Positions 1-9,115 of a DNA stretch of 64,000 bases are shown here, one piece after another. This DNA is from DASZQY01 sp035548515 (GTDB taxonomy: Bacteria > Pseudomonadota > Alphaproteobacteria > Rhizobiales > Kaistiaceae), in the NCBI GenBank assembly GCA_035548515.1, contig DASZSW010000010.1:5279-69278 (forward strand), in the 5' to 3' direction. Position numbers and translations under genes: made by a program. The notes beneath the pieces are model-generated. The model searched no databases. It saw only the letters and a list, made by a program, of their open reading frames with translations, and had not been told where the DNA came from. Position 1 is the stretch's first letter. Each line of letters begins with the position of its first letter.

Positions 1-799
1 TCGTGCGCCGCATCGATGGCGTCGACAGCGTCGCGTCGCCGTCGAGTCGGAGTGTGTCGCCCTGCGTCGCCCGTCCCGAGAACGACGCCCGGAGCGGTGT
101 CGAGGCGAGCGCGAACCGCGCCGCCGTCGTCTTGCCGCGCATCAGCTCGATCGGCGCCGCGAGCAGGCCCGTGAACTCCACCGGCTCGCCGCGCCACACC
201 AGCTTGCCGCGTCCCGACACCGTCGCACTGACGCTCGGCCAGTCGACATCGAGGTCGAGTTCCGTCATCTGCTCGCGGGTGTCGGAGGCGAGGTTGTCGT
301 AGAGCACCGTGCCGTTGCTGAGGATCAGGTGGCCGAGCCTGAGGTCGCGCGCGGCGGCGAGGGGATCGTCCGCACCCGGTGCAGGCGCCGTCGCCTGCGC
401 CACCACCGCGCTCGCGGCGAAGCTCCAGTTGGGGTGCCCCTGCGCGTCGACTACCAGATGGATCGTCGGCCGCGTCAGCGTGAATTCGTCGAACTCGATG
501 CGGCCGAGCAGGAGCGGCACCAGGCGGAGCCGCGTCTCAAGCCGGTCCGCCACGATCATCGGGTCGCTGCCCATGCCTTCGGGATTGCCGATCGACAGTC
601 CCTCGACGCTGATCGCAAGGTGGGGATAAATCGACAGCGTCGTGACACCCGCCAGCGTTGCGCTGCGCCCGGTGAGCGTCCCGATCCGTTCCGCCACCCG
701 CTGCTTGAGGAAATCCGAGGGGATGACGAACGGTGCTGCGGCGACCACCACCGCCAGCACCGCAATGACCACGGCAACGATGATCGCGAAACGCTTCAA
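1..799 (-). CDS. AsmA family protein (5' part, runs off the window)
   Basis: Reading the minus strand from a TTG at 799 gives 266 uninterrupted codons to the window edge. A purine-rich GGAGAAAGA just upstream serves as ribosome-binding site. The product starts KRFAIIVAVVIAVLAVVVAA, one N-terminal membrane segment, followed by the typical AsmA beginning (FLKQRVAERIGTLTGRSATL, then a stretch with SIYPHLAISVEGLSIGNP). AsmA-like proteins are inner-membrane-anchored periplasmic proteins of the bridge-like lipid-transport or envelope-biogenesis group. The C-terminal part lies outside. The TTG start is inferred from the RBS and the membrane segment. Confidence 0.8.
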   Translation of the reverse strand, partial: MKRFAIIVAVVIAVLAVVVAAAPFVIPSDFLKQRVAERIGTLTGRSATLAGVTTLSIYPHLAISVEGLSIGNPEGMGSDPMIVADRLETRLRLVPLLLGRIEFDEFTLTRPTIHLVVDAQGHPNWSFAASAVVAQATAPAPGADDPLAAARDLRLGHLILSNGTVLYDNLASDTREQMTELDLDVDWPSVSATVSGRGKLVWRGEPVEFTGLLAAPIELMRGKTTAARFALASTPLRASFSGRATQGDTLRLDGDATLSTPSMRRT

Positions 800-885
800 T
801 CTTTCTCCGCGCCTTGCCCCGGTTCGCACAATACCGGAGCAAAAGCCGCGGTGACAGGGCGCAGCAGGGGCGCTATTCGAAGCCC

Positions 886-2844
886 ATGAACACCGAAGAA
901 CCGTTGTGGCGCCCGTCGCCGGCCAGCATTGCGGCCCTGCCGCTGACCCGCTTCACCGCTGAAGCTGCCACCCGCGCGGGTCGCCGGCTACCCGACTACG
1001 CCGCGCTCCACGCCTGGTCGCTGGCCGATCCCGCGGCGTTCTGGGACCTCGTCTGGGATTTCACCGGCGTCATCGGCGAGAAGGGCGCGCGCCGCGTGGT
1101 CGACGGCGACAGGATGCCCGGCGCGCAATTCTTCCCCGACGCGAAACTGAACTACGCCGAGAACCTGCTCCGCCGTAGCGACGAGAGCGAGGCGATCGTC
1201 TTCCGTGATGAGGATGGGCTGACGCGCCGCCTGTCCTGGCGCCAGCTCCACGTCATGGTGTCCCAGTTCCAGCAGGCGCTGACCAACGCCGGCGTCGGCC
1301 CGGGCGACCGCGTGGCGGCCTACCTCCCCAACATTCCCGAGGCCATCGTCGCGATGCTGGCGGCCACGTCGCTGGGCGCGGTCTGGTCATCGGCATCGCC
1401 CGACTTCGGTATCGATGGCGTCGTCGATCGGTTCGGGCAGATCCAGCCGAAGGTGTTGCTCGCGGTTGATGGCTACCGCTATGCCGGCAAGGAGATCGAC
1501 GTCGCCGACAAAGTCCGCGCCATCGTCCCGAAGCTGCCGGGGGTCGCCCGCACCATCGTCGTGCCGCTGCTCGGCCGCGCCGATGCGCTGGCGGCAACGC
1601 TGCCCGAGGCGCTCACCTGGCAGAATGCGCTGGCGCCGTTCGCCCCGAAGCCGGTTGCCTTCACGCGGATGCCCTTTTCCCATCCGGTGTTCATTCTGTT
1701 CTCGTCGGGCACCACCGGCGTGCCGAAGTGCATCGTCCACTCCGCCGGCGGCATGTTGCTCCAGCACCTCAAGGAGCACCGTTTGCACGCGTCGATCGGC
1801 GAAGGCGATCGCGTCTTCTATTACACGACGCTCGGCTGGATGATGTGGAACTGGCTGGCGAGCGCGCTCGCCTCCGGCGCGACGCTGGTCCTCTACGACG
1901 GCTCGCCCTTCCATCCGGGGCCCGAGGTGCTTTTCACGTACGCCGCCGACGAACAGGTCACTTTCTTCGGCACATCGGCGAAATACATCGACGCACTGAA
2001 GAAGGCGCCGTATCGGCCGATCGACCACCACGACCTGCGGAAGGTCCGCACGATCGCCTCGACCGGCTCGCCGCTCGTGGCCGAAAGCTTCGACTTCGTC
2101 TACGACGCGATCAAGCGCGACGTTCATCTCGCCTCGATCTCCGGTGGCACGGATATCGCCGCCTGTTTCGTGATCGGCGTGCCAAGTCTCCCGGTCTGGC
2201 GCGGCGAGATCCAGGCGCCCGGCCTCGGCATGGCCGTCGATGTCTACGATGCCGACGGCAAGCCGATCCGCGGCGAGAAGGGCGAGCTGGTCTGCACTCA
2301 GCCATTTCCCTCGATGCCGGTCGGCTTCTGGAACGATCCCGACGGTGCCAAGTATCACGCTGCCTACTTCGAGCGCTTCCCCGGCATCTGGTGCCACGGC
2401 GACTTCGCCGAATGGACAGCGCACGGCGGCATGATCATCCACGGCCGCTCCGACGCGACGTTGAACCCCGGCGGTGTGCGCATCGGCACCGGCGAGATCT
2501 ATCGTCAGGTCGAGCAGATACCGGAGGTCATCGAGGCGCTCGCCATCGGTCAGGATTTCGCCGGCGACGTGCGTATCGTTCTGTTCGTGCGCCTCGCTGC
2601 CGGTGCGTTGCTCGACGCGGCGCTACTCGGTCGCATCAAGACAAGGATACGCACCGGCGCCACGCCGCGGCACGTGCCGGCCAAAGTCATAGCGGTCGCC
2701 GATATCCCTCGCACCAAGTCCGGCAAGATCGTCGAGCTCGCCGTCCGCGAAGTGGTCCACGGCCGTCCGGTGAAGAACGTCGAAGCGCTCGCCAATCCCT
2801 CCGCGCTGGAGCACTTCCGCAACCTGCCGGAACTGGCGACGTAG
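886..2844 (+). CDS. Acetoacetyl-CoA synthetase (acetoacetate--CoA ligase)
   Basis: A 652-residue ANL-superfamily adenylate-forming enzyme of the usual length for acetoacetate--CoA ligase. It activates acetoacetate with ATP and CoA, feeding ketone bodies or PHB breakdown products back to acetoacetyl-CoA. The N-terminal ACAS-type segment (LWDFTG-like, then NYAENLLRR) is followed by the P-loop-like AMP motif FILFSSGTTGVPKC near residue 268 and the C-terminal TKSGK lysine motif near residue 611. ATG 886 is preferred because the reading frame upstream lacks family similarity. The pair of phasins a few kb away is consistent with a PHB lifestyle. Confidence 0.93.
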   Translation: MNTEEPLWRPSPASIAALPLTRFTAEAATRAGRRLPDYAALHAWSLADPAAFWDLVWDFTGVIGEKGARRVVDGDRMPGAQFFPDAKLNYAENLLRRSDESEAIVFRDEDGLTRRLSWRQLHVMVSQFQQALTNAGVGPGDRVAAYLPNIPEAIVAMLAATSLGAVWSSASPDFGIDGVVDRFGQIQPKVLLAVDGYRYAGKEIDVADKVRAIVPKLPGVARTIVVPLLGRADALAATLPEALTWQNALAPFAPKPVAFTRMPFSHPVFILFSSGTTGVPKCIVHSAGGMLLQHLKEHRLHASIGEGDRVFYYTTLGWMMWNWLASALASGATLVLYDGSPFHPGPEVLFTYAADEQVTFFGTSAKYIDALKKAPYRPIDHHDLRKVRTIASTGSPLVAESFDFVYDAIKRDVHLASISGGTDIAACFVIGVPSLPVWRGEIQAPGLGMAVDVYDADGKPIRGEKGELVCTQPFPSMPVGFWNDPDGAKYHAAYFERFPGIWCHGDFAEWTAHGGMIIHGRSDATLNPGGVRIGTGEIYRQVEQIPEVIEALAIGQDFAGDVRIVLFVRLAAGALLDAALLGRIKTRIRTGATPRHVPAKVIAVADIPRTKSGKIVELAVREVVHGRPVKNVEALANPSALEHFRNLPELAT

Positions 2845-2867
2845 CCCCAACAATTGAGCGCACTTAA

Positions 2868-2920
2868 CCTCCCCGTGCGGGGGGGGGGGGGAGCGCCCGA
2901 AGGCCGTTTGGGGAGGGCTG
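2868..2920. repeat. REP-like palindrome with a 13-G tract
   Basis: A CCTCCCC/GGGGAGG-type palindromic element lies between the acetoacetyl-CoA synthetase and the TadG-like gene. It belongs to the same family as the units at 30576 and 39281. Its first half contains an uninterrupted run of 13 G (2879-2891). The remainder of the 2845-3084 intergenic stretch is A+T-richer and probably carries the promoter of the next gene. Confidence 0.6.
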
Positions 2921-3084
2921 CGTCCACTGAAGAACGGCCCAGTATTAATAGTAAACAAAATCTTAACCGGATTGTATAAATTCGCCTAAAGTAACTACAA
3001 AGGCAGATGATCCGAATCTAATTGCTCGGGTTTTGTTATAACCCGCTTAACCCGAATTTTATCTCGGCGGGAGCGGCAAACCCG

Positions 3085-4659
3085 ATGATTTCCTGGTTGC
3101 AGAATTTCCTTCGCGACAAGCGCGGCAACGTCGCGACTCTTTTCGCCCTCGCCATCATTCCGATGGTCGGCGCCACCGGCATGGCGATCGACTACGCACG
3201 CGTCGCCGCCGTGCGCATCAAGCTCGCCGATGCCCTGGACGCCGGCGTGCTGGCCGTCGGCACGCAGCCCAAGATGACCGACGCGAAGGCGACGGCGATG
3301 GTCGATGGCTGGCTGGCCGTCCACATGGGGATCGATCCCTACCAGCTGGACTCGGTCACGCAGGATGGCGATGCCGTGCTCGGCAAGGCCCACGCCGTCG
3401 TGCCGATGACCCTGTCGCAGGTGCTGGGCGTCAAGCAGATGACCGTCACCGCGACCAGCCAGATCATGCGCACGCTCGGCAAGGTCGAGATCGCGCTCGT
3501 CCTCGACAACACCGGCTCGATGGCCGGCACGAAAATCGCGACCCTCATCAAGGCCGCCAACCAACTCGTGGATTCGTTGTCAGTCGCCGCCGACAACCCC
3601 AACAATCTGCGCATCGGCCTCGTGCCGTTTTCGCAGACGGTCAACGTCGGCGCGACCTATCAGAGCGCCGATTGGATCGACGCCGCCGGCAACTCGGCGT
3701 CGGCCAAGAGCCTCTTCCTCGGCCAGAAGGTGAACCGCTTCGATCTGTTCAAGAAGCTCGGCACCAAGTGGAGCGGCTGCGTCGAAACACGCGCCGCGCC
3801 CTACGAGCTCACCGAAAGCTACGATAAGACGAAGTCCGACACCCTCTACGTTCCATACTTCGCTCCCGACGAGCCGGGTGGGAAGAACGATTGGAATCCG
3901 CCCTACAACAACAGCTACCTCGACGACTCCTCGACCGCCACCATCAAGGCGGCGCTCGGCAACATCAACATCCCGAACGCCGACTTGTGGAAGTACCAGC
4001 AGGGCGATGTCACCAAGTACAACGCCGGCAATCCCAAGACCGGCGACACCGGCTTTGGCAGCTACCAGTACGGTCCGAACTCCGGCTGCGACATCGCTCC
4101 GCTCCAGCGCCTGACGTCCGACACCAAGGCGGTGAAGAAGGCGATCAACGCCATGATCGCGCAGGGCAACACCGACATCCCGATCGGCCTCGAGTGGGGC
4201 TGGAACGTGCTGTCGCCGAAGGGCCCGTTCAAGGACGGCAAGGACTACAACGACGGCGAATGGCAGAAGGTCATCGTGCTCATGACCGACGGCAACAACG
4301 AGAACAACGAGGGCAACGCCAAGGACGAGTCGTACTACGCCGGCGCCGGCTACATCTGGCAGGGCCGCATGGGCGCCACCTCGGCCGATAAGCCGAAGCG
4401 CACCCAGCTCCGCGACGACGCGCTCGCCACCCTGTGCAAGAACGTGAAGGCTGCTGGCAAGGCGAGCCCCAGCGATCCGTCGCCCGACAACGTCACGATC
4501 TACACCATCCGCGTCGAGGTGAAGAACGGCTCGAGCTCGGTGCTGAAGAATTGCGCCAGCGATCCCGACAAGTTCTTCGACGTCCAGAACGTCAACCAGC
4601 TCGTCAGCGTCTTCCAGGAAATCGGCGGCTCGATCCAGAAGCTCCGCATCGCGATGTAG
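3085..4659 (+). CDS. TadE/TadG-like pilus-assembly protein with vWA domain
   Basis: The 524-residue product has an N-terminal TadE/G-type start: basic residues (RDKRGNVATLFALAIIP) and one hydrophobic helix at about residues 15-35. A von Willebrand A domain follows, with MIDAS motif DNTGS near residue 140 and a second acidic loop LMTDGNNE. TadG-like proteins are pseudopilin-processed or envelope-anchored minor components of Tad (Flp) pili. Translation could also start at an in-frame TTG at 3022, but ATG 3085 puts the signal-anchor at the N-terminus. No other tad/cpa genes lie in the window, so this is an orphan copy. Confidence 0.85.
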   Translation: MISWLQNFLRDKRGNVATLFALAIIPMVGATGMAIDYARVAAVRIKLADALDAGVLAVGTQPKMTDAKATAMVDGWLAVHMGIDPYQLDSVTQDGDAVLGKAHAVVPMTLSQVLGVKQMTVTATSQIMRTLGKVEIALVLDNTGSMAGTKIATLIKAANQLVDSLSVAADNPNNLRIGLVPFSQTVNVGATYQSADWIDAAGNSASAKSLFLGQKVNRFDLFKKLGTKWSGCVETRAAPYELTESYDKTKSDTLYVPYFAPDEPGGKNDWNPPYNNSYLDDSSTATIKAALGNINIPNADLWKYQQGDVTKYNAGNPKTGDTGFGSYQYGPNSGCDIAPLQRLTSDTKAVKKAINAMIAQGNTDIPIGLEWGWNVLSPKGPFKDGKDYNDGEWQKVIVLMTDGNNENNEGNAKDESYYAGAGYIWQGRMGATSADKPKRTQLRDDALATLCKNVKAAGKASPSDPSPDNVTIYTIRVEVKNGSSSVLKNCASDPDKFFDVQNVNQLVSVFQEIGGSIQKLRIAM

Positions 4660-4696
4660 CTGTGTCGCGCGACGCTTGTCGCGTTGCGCACGAGCG

Positions 4697-7687
4697 CTAT
4701 CCCGCCAACACCCGCGTCGTCGGAAACGTGATCCGCACCAGCGTGCCCTGATTGGGCGCGCTGTCGATCGCGAAACTCGCGCGGTTCGCCTCCACCAGCG
4801 CCTTGGTCAGCGGCAGTCCGAGTCCGGTGCCGTGCTCGCGGTCGTCCCGCGACACTGCCACCTGGCGGAACGGCTTCATCGCCGTCTCGATGTCCTTCTC
4901 GCTCATGCCGATTCCCGTGTCGCGGATGCGCACGACGACTTCGCCGGAAGCTTCGAGCGACGACGACACGATCACCTGGCCGCCGGCGCGCGTGAATTTC
5001 ACCGCGTTGGACATCAGGTTGAGCAGGATCTGCCGGAGCGACCGAGGATCGGCGACCACGCTCGGCACGTCCGCGCCGAGCGAGGTGCGGATGATGATGC
5101 GTTCGCGGTTGGCCTGCGGCTGCATCAGCGCGACGCATTCCTGGATCGCAGCGTTCACCGGCACTGATTCGAACGCCAGGTCGACCTTGCCCGCCTCGAT
5201 CTTGGAAAGATCGAGCAGGTCGTTGATGAGGCTCAACAGGTGCGCGCCGGAGACGTGGATGTCGTGCAGGTACGAGCGGTAGCGCTCGTTGCCGATCGGC
5301 CCGAACTTCTCGCCCATCATCACTTCGGAGAAGCCGATGATCGCGTTGAGCGGCGTGCGGATCTCGTGGCTGATCTTGGCGAGGAAATCCGACTTCTGCG
5401 TATTCGCCGCTTCCGCCGCTCGCCGCGCCGCGATCAGCTCCGCTTCGACGTTTTTCCAATGCGTGATGTCGCGGAGTACCGCGGCGAATTTGTCTGATGT
5501 GCCGATCCGGCCCATCGTCATGAACAGCGGGATCAGGCCGCCCGCCGGCACGCGCCCGATGATCTCCCGTCCGTCGTTCAGCACTGAGGCCACGCCGTTC
5601 GCGGCAAGGCCGTCGAGATAGTCGAGCGCCGCCTTGTGGCTCTCGTCGGCGACGAGGTCCGTGAAATAGCGGCCGGCGTACTCCGTCGCCTCGATCCCGA
5701 ACAGCGCCTCGGCCGCTCGGTTCATGCTGCCGATCTTGCCGCGCTGGTCGATGACGATCACGCCGTCCGTCGCGGTATCGAGAATCGCCGACAGCTCGTC
5801 CGCGCGCGCTTCGCTCCGCGCCAGCTCCAGGGTGAGCGCGTCTTCGTCGGTGGCCTCACGCTTCGGCGTCGCCGACAGCGAAAGCATCAGCGCGGTCGCG
5901 CCGGCCCAGGTCACGGCGTGCAGCCAAGCCTTGACCGAGACGCTGACGCCATCGCGGCGCCGCGCCGCGAGCTTGCCGCCACCATCCGCAATGCTGCCCG
6001 CGAGCCCGTCGCTCCCCGGGAAGATAGCCTCGGCGCCCCCGGTCTCGATGAAGGCGTCGTAGGAATCGTAGCCAAGCAGGTCGAGCAGAGTGCGATTGGC
6101 GAACAGCGTCCTGCGGTCGCGAAACACCGCGATGCCGAGCGGCAGCCGGTCGAGCAGGCGCGTGTCGATGTCGCCCGCTGGTGCCTTTCCTGCATCCTTG
6201 CGGGCAGGGGCGGCGGGCGCTGCCACGATCTCCTCGGCATCCTCTTGCCGCGCGCCAAGCGCCTCGGCGATCCGGCGGAATGCGTCGCGCTCGGTGCCCG
6301 TCAGCCGCTCCGGCAGGATGCGCGTCGGCGTCGCTTCGAGGCGTACGACGTTGGAGGTGGAGGGCGCGGGTGCAGGCGGCGGGGCAGGGGGCGGAGCGGC
6401 GCGTTCCACAACCGGATCGCGGCGCGGACGCGGGCGGCGGTGCGCCGTCCCGCGCTCGATCGAATGCTGCGCGGCCTCATCGGCGTCGTGGTGTGGCTGC
6501 GCCAGGTCCGCGGCCGCGGCCTGCACCTCCTCCACGATCTTCGCGGGAGGCGACGCCGCCGGAGCCTCCGCAACCGCAGTCTCACCCAAAGGCGCGGGCG
6601 CGCGCAGAGCAGCGCTGCGCTCGTCCGGGCGGATGGCGCCGAAGCCGCGGTAGACACCGTTCGCCCCCCGCGTAACGCTCATCGCGACCGGCACCGTTTG
6701 CCCGTCGGCAGCGGGCCACAGCACCGTCCCGCCAAACGGTGCGCCCTCGAACCCGAAGGCCGCGGCGACCGTCGACCATGGATGGCCCACGATCGCCGCG
6801 TGTTCGGCGCCGACGACCTCCGCCAGTTCGCCGGATACAAACGTGAACCGCTGCTCCGCATCGGCCTCGAAAACGAATTGCACAACGCGTGGCGGCTGGG
6901 CGGTTGCCGAATTCTGCGCCGGCTCCAATGCGGCCGCATCGGGCGCGGGATAGGAAGCCATCGGCGCCGGCCCCGCCTGCGGCGGCTCGCTCGGCGCCGT
7001 CTCCTCGGGCGGCACAAACGCCGGCGGCGCCGCGCGGGTACGTGCCACCGCGGCAGCGACGACCAGGAACAGCGCCCGCCCGTCAGCGTGGAACGGCGCC
7101 ACCTGCGTGTCGCGTGTCCCGCCGCCCACCGTCAAAGCGTCACGCGCGACATGTCCCTGCCGCGCCGCATCGTCGATGAGATCCTTCAGCGCCGGCGTCT
7201 CTGCGCCATCCGAGCCGGCGACGATCTTTCCGTCTGCCGTCGCCACTGCCGCGAGGCCATCGCGTTCCGCCAGCATGCCGACCAGCGCCTCGGCCCGCGC
7301 CGCAAGCGTGCCGCCTGCCGCGCCTGCCGCCGCGATGGCCAATACCGCGCGCGACCCATCGTCGAGGTTCAGCCGCCGGCATGCCGCGGTCAGCGTCGTG
7401 ACACGCACGCCCTGCCCGAACCGAAGCATCTCCAGCCGCGCGGCATCGGTCGGCAGAACGCGCGCCAGTCGCGCCACCTGCGCCTTCAACGGGTTGAGGT
7501 CGGAGAACGTGACACTGAGCGCATCGCCTATCGCGCTCGCGCCAAGCAGGGCCGCCCCCGCGACGTTGGCGTAGAGAACGTGCGAACCGTCGGCCGCGAA
7601 GACGAACGCCGGCCGCGGGTCGAGCAACGTCTCGCCGACCGCCGCAACCGCGACCATGCCGAGATAGGATGTGGTCTTCCCGTCCAT
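4697..7687 (-). CDS. PAS-domain sensor histidine kinase, PdhS/PleC/DivJ-like
   Basis: About 996 residues from ATG 7687; an in-frame extension to 7801 would give 1034. A long, weakly conserved, Pro/Ala-rich N-terminal half is followed by PAS domains (one around residues 640-670 with ATDGVIVIDQRGKIGSMNRA). The HisKA H-box SHEIRTPLNAIIGFSEVM lies near residue 772, and the HATPase N, G1 and G2 boxes are NLMSNAVKF, DTGIGM and GTGLGLPL. No membrane segment is evident, so it is probably cytosolic or polar. The size, H-box and FGPIGNERYRSY stretch resemble the PleC/DivJ homologue PdhS, which acts on DivK in Hyphomicrobiales. Orthology is inferred. The gene converges on the TadG-like gene. Confidence 0.82.
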   Translation of the reverse strand: MDGKTTSYLGMVAVAAVGETLLDPRPAFVFAADGSHVLYANVAGAALLGASAIGDALSVTFSDLNPLKAQVARLARVLPTDAARLEMLRFGQGVRVTTLTAACRRLNLDDGSRAVLAIAAAGAAGGTLAARAEALVGMLAERDGLAAVATADGKIVAGSDGAETPALKDLIDDAARQGHVARDALTVGGGTRDTQVAPFHADGRALFLVVAAAVARTRAAPPAFVPPEETAPSEPPQAGPAPMASYPAPDAAALEPAQNSATAQPPRVVQFVFEADAEQRFTFVSGELAEVVGAEHAAIVGHPWSTVAAAFGFEGAPFGGTVLWPAADGQTVPVAMSVTRGANGVYRGFGAIRPDERSAALRAPAPLGETAVAEAPAASPPAKIVEEVQAAAADLAQPHHDADEAAQHSIERGTAHRRPRPRRDPVVERAAPPPAPPPAPAPSTSNVVRLEATPTRILPERLTGTERDAFRRIAEALGARQEDAEEIVAAPAAPARKDAGKAPAGDIDTRLLDRLPLGIAVFRDRRTLFANRTLLDLLGYDSYDAFIETGGAEAIFPGSDGLAGSIADGGGKLAARRRDGVSVSVKAWLHAVTWAGATALMLSLSATPKREATDEDALTLELARSEARADELSAILDTATDGVIVIDQRGKIGSMNRAAEALFGIEATEYAGRYFTDLVADESHKAALDYLDGLAANGVASVLNDGREIIGRVPAGGLIPLFMTMGRIGTSDKFAAVLRDITHWKNVEAELIAARRAAEAANTQKSDFLAKISHEIRTPLNAIIGFSEVMMGEKFGPIGNERYRSYLHDIHVSGAHLLSLINDLLDLSKIEAGKVDLAFESVPVNAAIQECVALMQPQANRERIIIRTSLGADVPSVVADPRSLRQILLNLMSNAVKFTRAGGQVIVSSSLEASGEVVVRIRDTGIGMSEKDIETAMKPFRQVAVSRDDREHGTGLGLPLTKALVEANRASFAIDSAPNQGTLVRITFPTTRVLAG

Positions 7688-7893
7688 ACCCCTCGCCGTC
7701 CCGAAACGCCCCCCGGCCGTCTTCGCGTCGCGAAGGCGTGGAACGGCGGCGGCCCCCTCATCCCGGCTTAAGAAATACCGCCTGGCCGGGGCAGGGTCCA
7801 CGCGCCCCGCCGCGCCATTTCGTGCACGGTTAACCAGCGTCCGCTATTGTCGCGGCCAGGGGGTCTGCCAATCGTACAGGGAGGGCTGAAACC

Positions 7894-8268
7894 ATGCAGC
7901 CGACGCGTTTCGAAATCCCCGAACAAATCCGCCAGGCCGCTGAGAGCAGCGTCAAGCAGGCGCGCGATGCCTTTGAGCAGGTGCTGGACGCCACCCAGAA
8001 GGCCGTCGCCGGGGTCGGCGGCTCCGCCTGGTCTTTGGGCGAGGGGGCAGCCGACCTCCAGCGCCAATCGCTGGCCTACCTCGAGGAAAATATCGCTGCC
8101 TCGTTCGATCTCGCCCAGCGTCTGGTGCAGGCGCGGACGTTGGAAGAAGTCGCCGCCCTGCAGCAGGAATACCTCCGCCGCCAGATGACCGCCCTGGCCG
8201 AGCAGGGCAAAGCGCTCGGGGCGATGGCAACGAAGGCCGCCACGGAAACGCCGCGCAAGAAGAAGTAG
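7894..8268 (+). CDS. Phasin family protein (first of two)
   Basis: A 124-residue, Ala/Gln-rich, wholly helical protein without signal peptide, recognised as a phasin by EIPEQIRQAAESSVKQARDA and the later LVQARTLEEVAALQQEYLRRQ. Phasins coat polyhydroxyalkanoate granules in the cytoplasm. ATG 7894 follows an AGGGAGGG ribosome-binding site. It ends in a basic PRKKK tail. A second, longer phasin lies 135 bp downstream, suggesting tandem duplication or differential regulation. Confidence 0.85.
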   Translation: MQPTRFEIPEQIRQAAESSVKQARDAFEQVLDATQKAVAGVGGSAWSLGEGAADLQRQSLAYLEENIAASFDLAQRLVQARTLEEVAALQQEYLRRQMTALAEQGKALGAMATKAATETPRKKK

Positions 8269-8300
8269 CGGCATCCTCGCCGCCGGCGGCGGCTGGAACT

Positions 8301-8336
8301 ATGGTGCATCGCAAAATTTATGTTGCAATGCACCAT
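8301..8336. promoter_or_regulatory. Dyad-symmetric operator candidate upstream of second phasin (PhaR-like)
   Basis: ATGGTGCA at 8301-8308 and TGCACCAT at 8329-8336 are perfect inverted copies, with further GCAA/TTGC symmetry inside. The dyad lies 67 bp before the phasin start. TGCA-rich dyads upstream of phasin genes are bound by the PHB-responsive repressor PhaR in alphaproteobacteria (known for Paracoccus and Rhodobacter). Assignment to PhaR here is inference. Confidence 0.5.
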
Positions 8337-8403
8337 GCCCTCACTTATATCATCTGCATCCGAGGCAGGCATCGTCCTGCCCCCCGTTTTGAGGACCGCA
8401 GCC

Positions 8404-8922
8404 ATGACCACAGCCGCCAAAAAGGCCGCGAAAGCCGCCACTGCCGCCGCTTCCACTCCGTTCGCCTCCGTGACGAGCCCGTTCAACGGCACGTTCGAAG
8501 CGTTCAGCTTCCCCACCCCGAGCTTTGAAGTCCCCGCCGCCGTCCGCGAGTTTGCCGAGAAGTCGGTGACCCAGGCCCGCGACGCCTACGCCAAGCTGAA
8601 GACATCCGCTGACGAAGCGACCGCCTTGGTCGGCGAGAGCCTGGAGACCGCCCGCGAGGGCACGCTGGCCATCGGCCTCAAGGCCGTCGACGCCGCCAAG
8701 GTCAACAGCGACGCCTCGTTCTCCTTCGCCCGCGACCTGTTCGGCGCCAAGACGATGTCCGATCTCATCGAGATTCAGAGCGCCTTCGCCCGCAAGCAGT
8801 TCGACACGCTTACCGGTCAGTTCAAGGAATTCCAGGCGCTCACCGAGAAGCTCGTCACCGAGACGACCAAGCCGGTGACCGACAAGGTCCAGAAGACCTT
8901 CAAGGACCTGAAGGTCGCCTGA
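8404..8922 (+). CDS. Phasin (PhaP-type) family protein
   Basis: A 172-residue Phasin_2-type protein. A Lys/Ala-rich N-terminus (MTTAAKKAAKAATAAAS) leads into the phasin signature FEVPAAVREFAEKSVTQARD and the helical segment DLFGAKTMSDLIEIQSAFAR. ATG 8404 is preferred over the in-frame ATG 8320, which overlaps the upstream dyad; GAGGA at 8390-8394 acts as ribosome-binding site. It is a granule-surface protein expected to be repressed by PhaR until polymer accumulates. A strong terminator follows. Confidence 0.9.
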   Translation: MTTAAKKAAKAATAAASTPFASVTSPFNGTFEAFSFPTPSFEVPAAVREFAEKSVTQARDAYAKLKTSADEATALVGESLETAREGTLAIGLKAVDAAKVNSDASFSFARDLFGAKTMSDLIEIQSAFARKQFDTLTGQFKEFQALTEKLVTETTKPVTDKVQKTFKDLKVA

Positions 8923-8944
8923 GCGGAACCTCCCACCACTGACG

Positions 8945-8979
8945 AAAAGGCCCGGACGCACCACGCGCCGGGCCTTTTT
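8945..8979 (+). terminator. Rho-independent terminator after phasin
   Basis: AAAAGGCCCGG (8945-8955) pairs perfectly with CCGGGCCTTTT (8968-8978), and the 3' arm runs into five T. It lies 22 bp past the phasin stop. Confidence 0.9.
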
Positions 8980-9039
8980 CTTTGAACTTGAACGCCCCCC
9001 GCGATCCGCCTAGTTTCCGCGGCGCTTGGGGATACCCGT

Positions 9040-9115
9040 GCAGCTGTAGCTCAGTTGGTAGAGCGGCGGATTGTGGATCCGTAGGTCGTTGGTTCAAGCC
9101 CAACCAGCTGTACCA
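9040..9115 (+). tRNA. tRNA-His (GTG anticodon), CCA encoded, no G-1
   Basis: Full cloverleaf. Acceptor GCAGCTG (9040-9046) pairs with CAGCTGT (9105-9111); D-stem GCTC/GAGC; anticodon stem GCGGA/TCCGT with loop TTGTGGA (anticodon GTG, 9073-9075); T-stem GTTGG/CCAAC with TTCAAGC loop; discriminator A73 at 9112; CCA 9113-9115. Most bacterial tRNA-His carry G-1 opposite C73. This one has T before the acceptor and A73, the known alphaproteobacterial variant that is read by a matching HisRS. Confidence 0.95.

Noticed and set aside
5636..7771. 711-codon plus-strand frame opposite the PAS kinase
   Set aside because: Arg-rich antisense shadow; the kinase on the other strand has all catalytic boxes.
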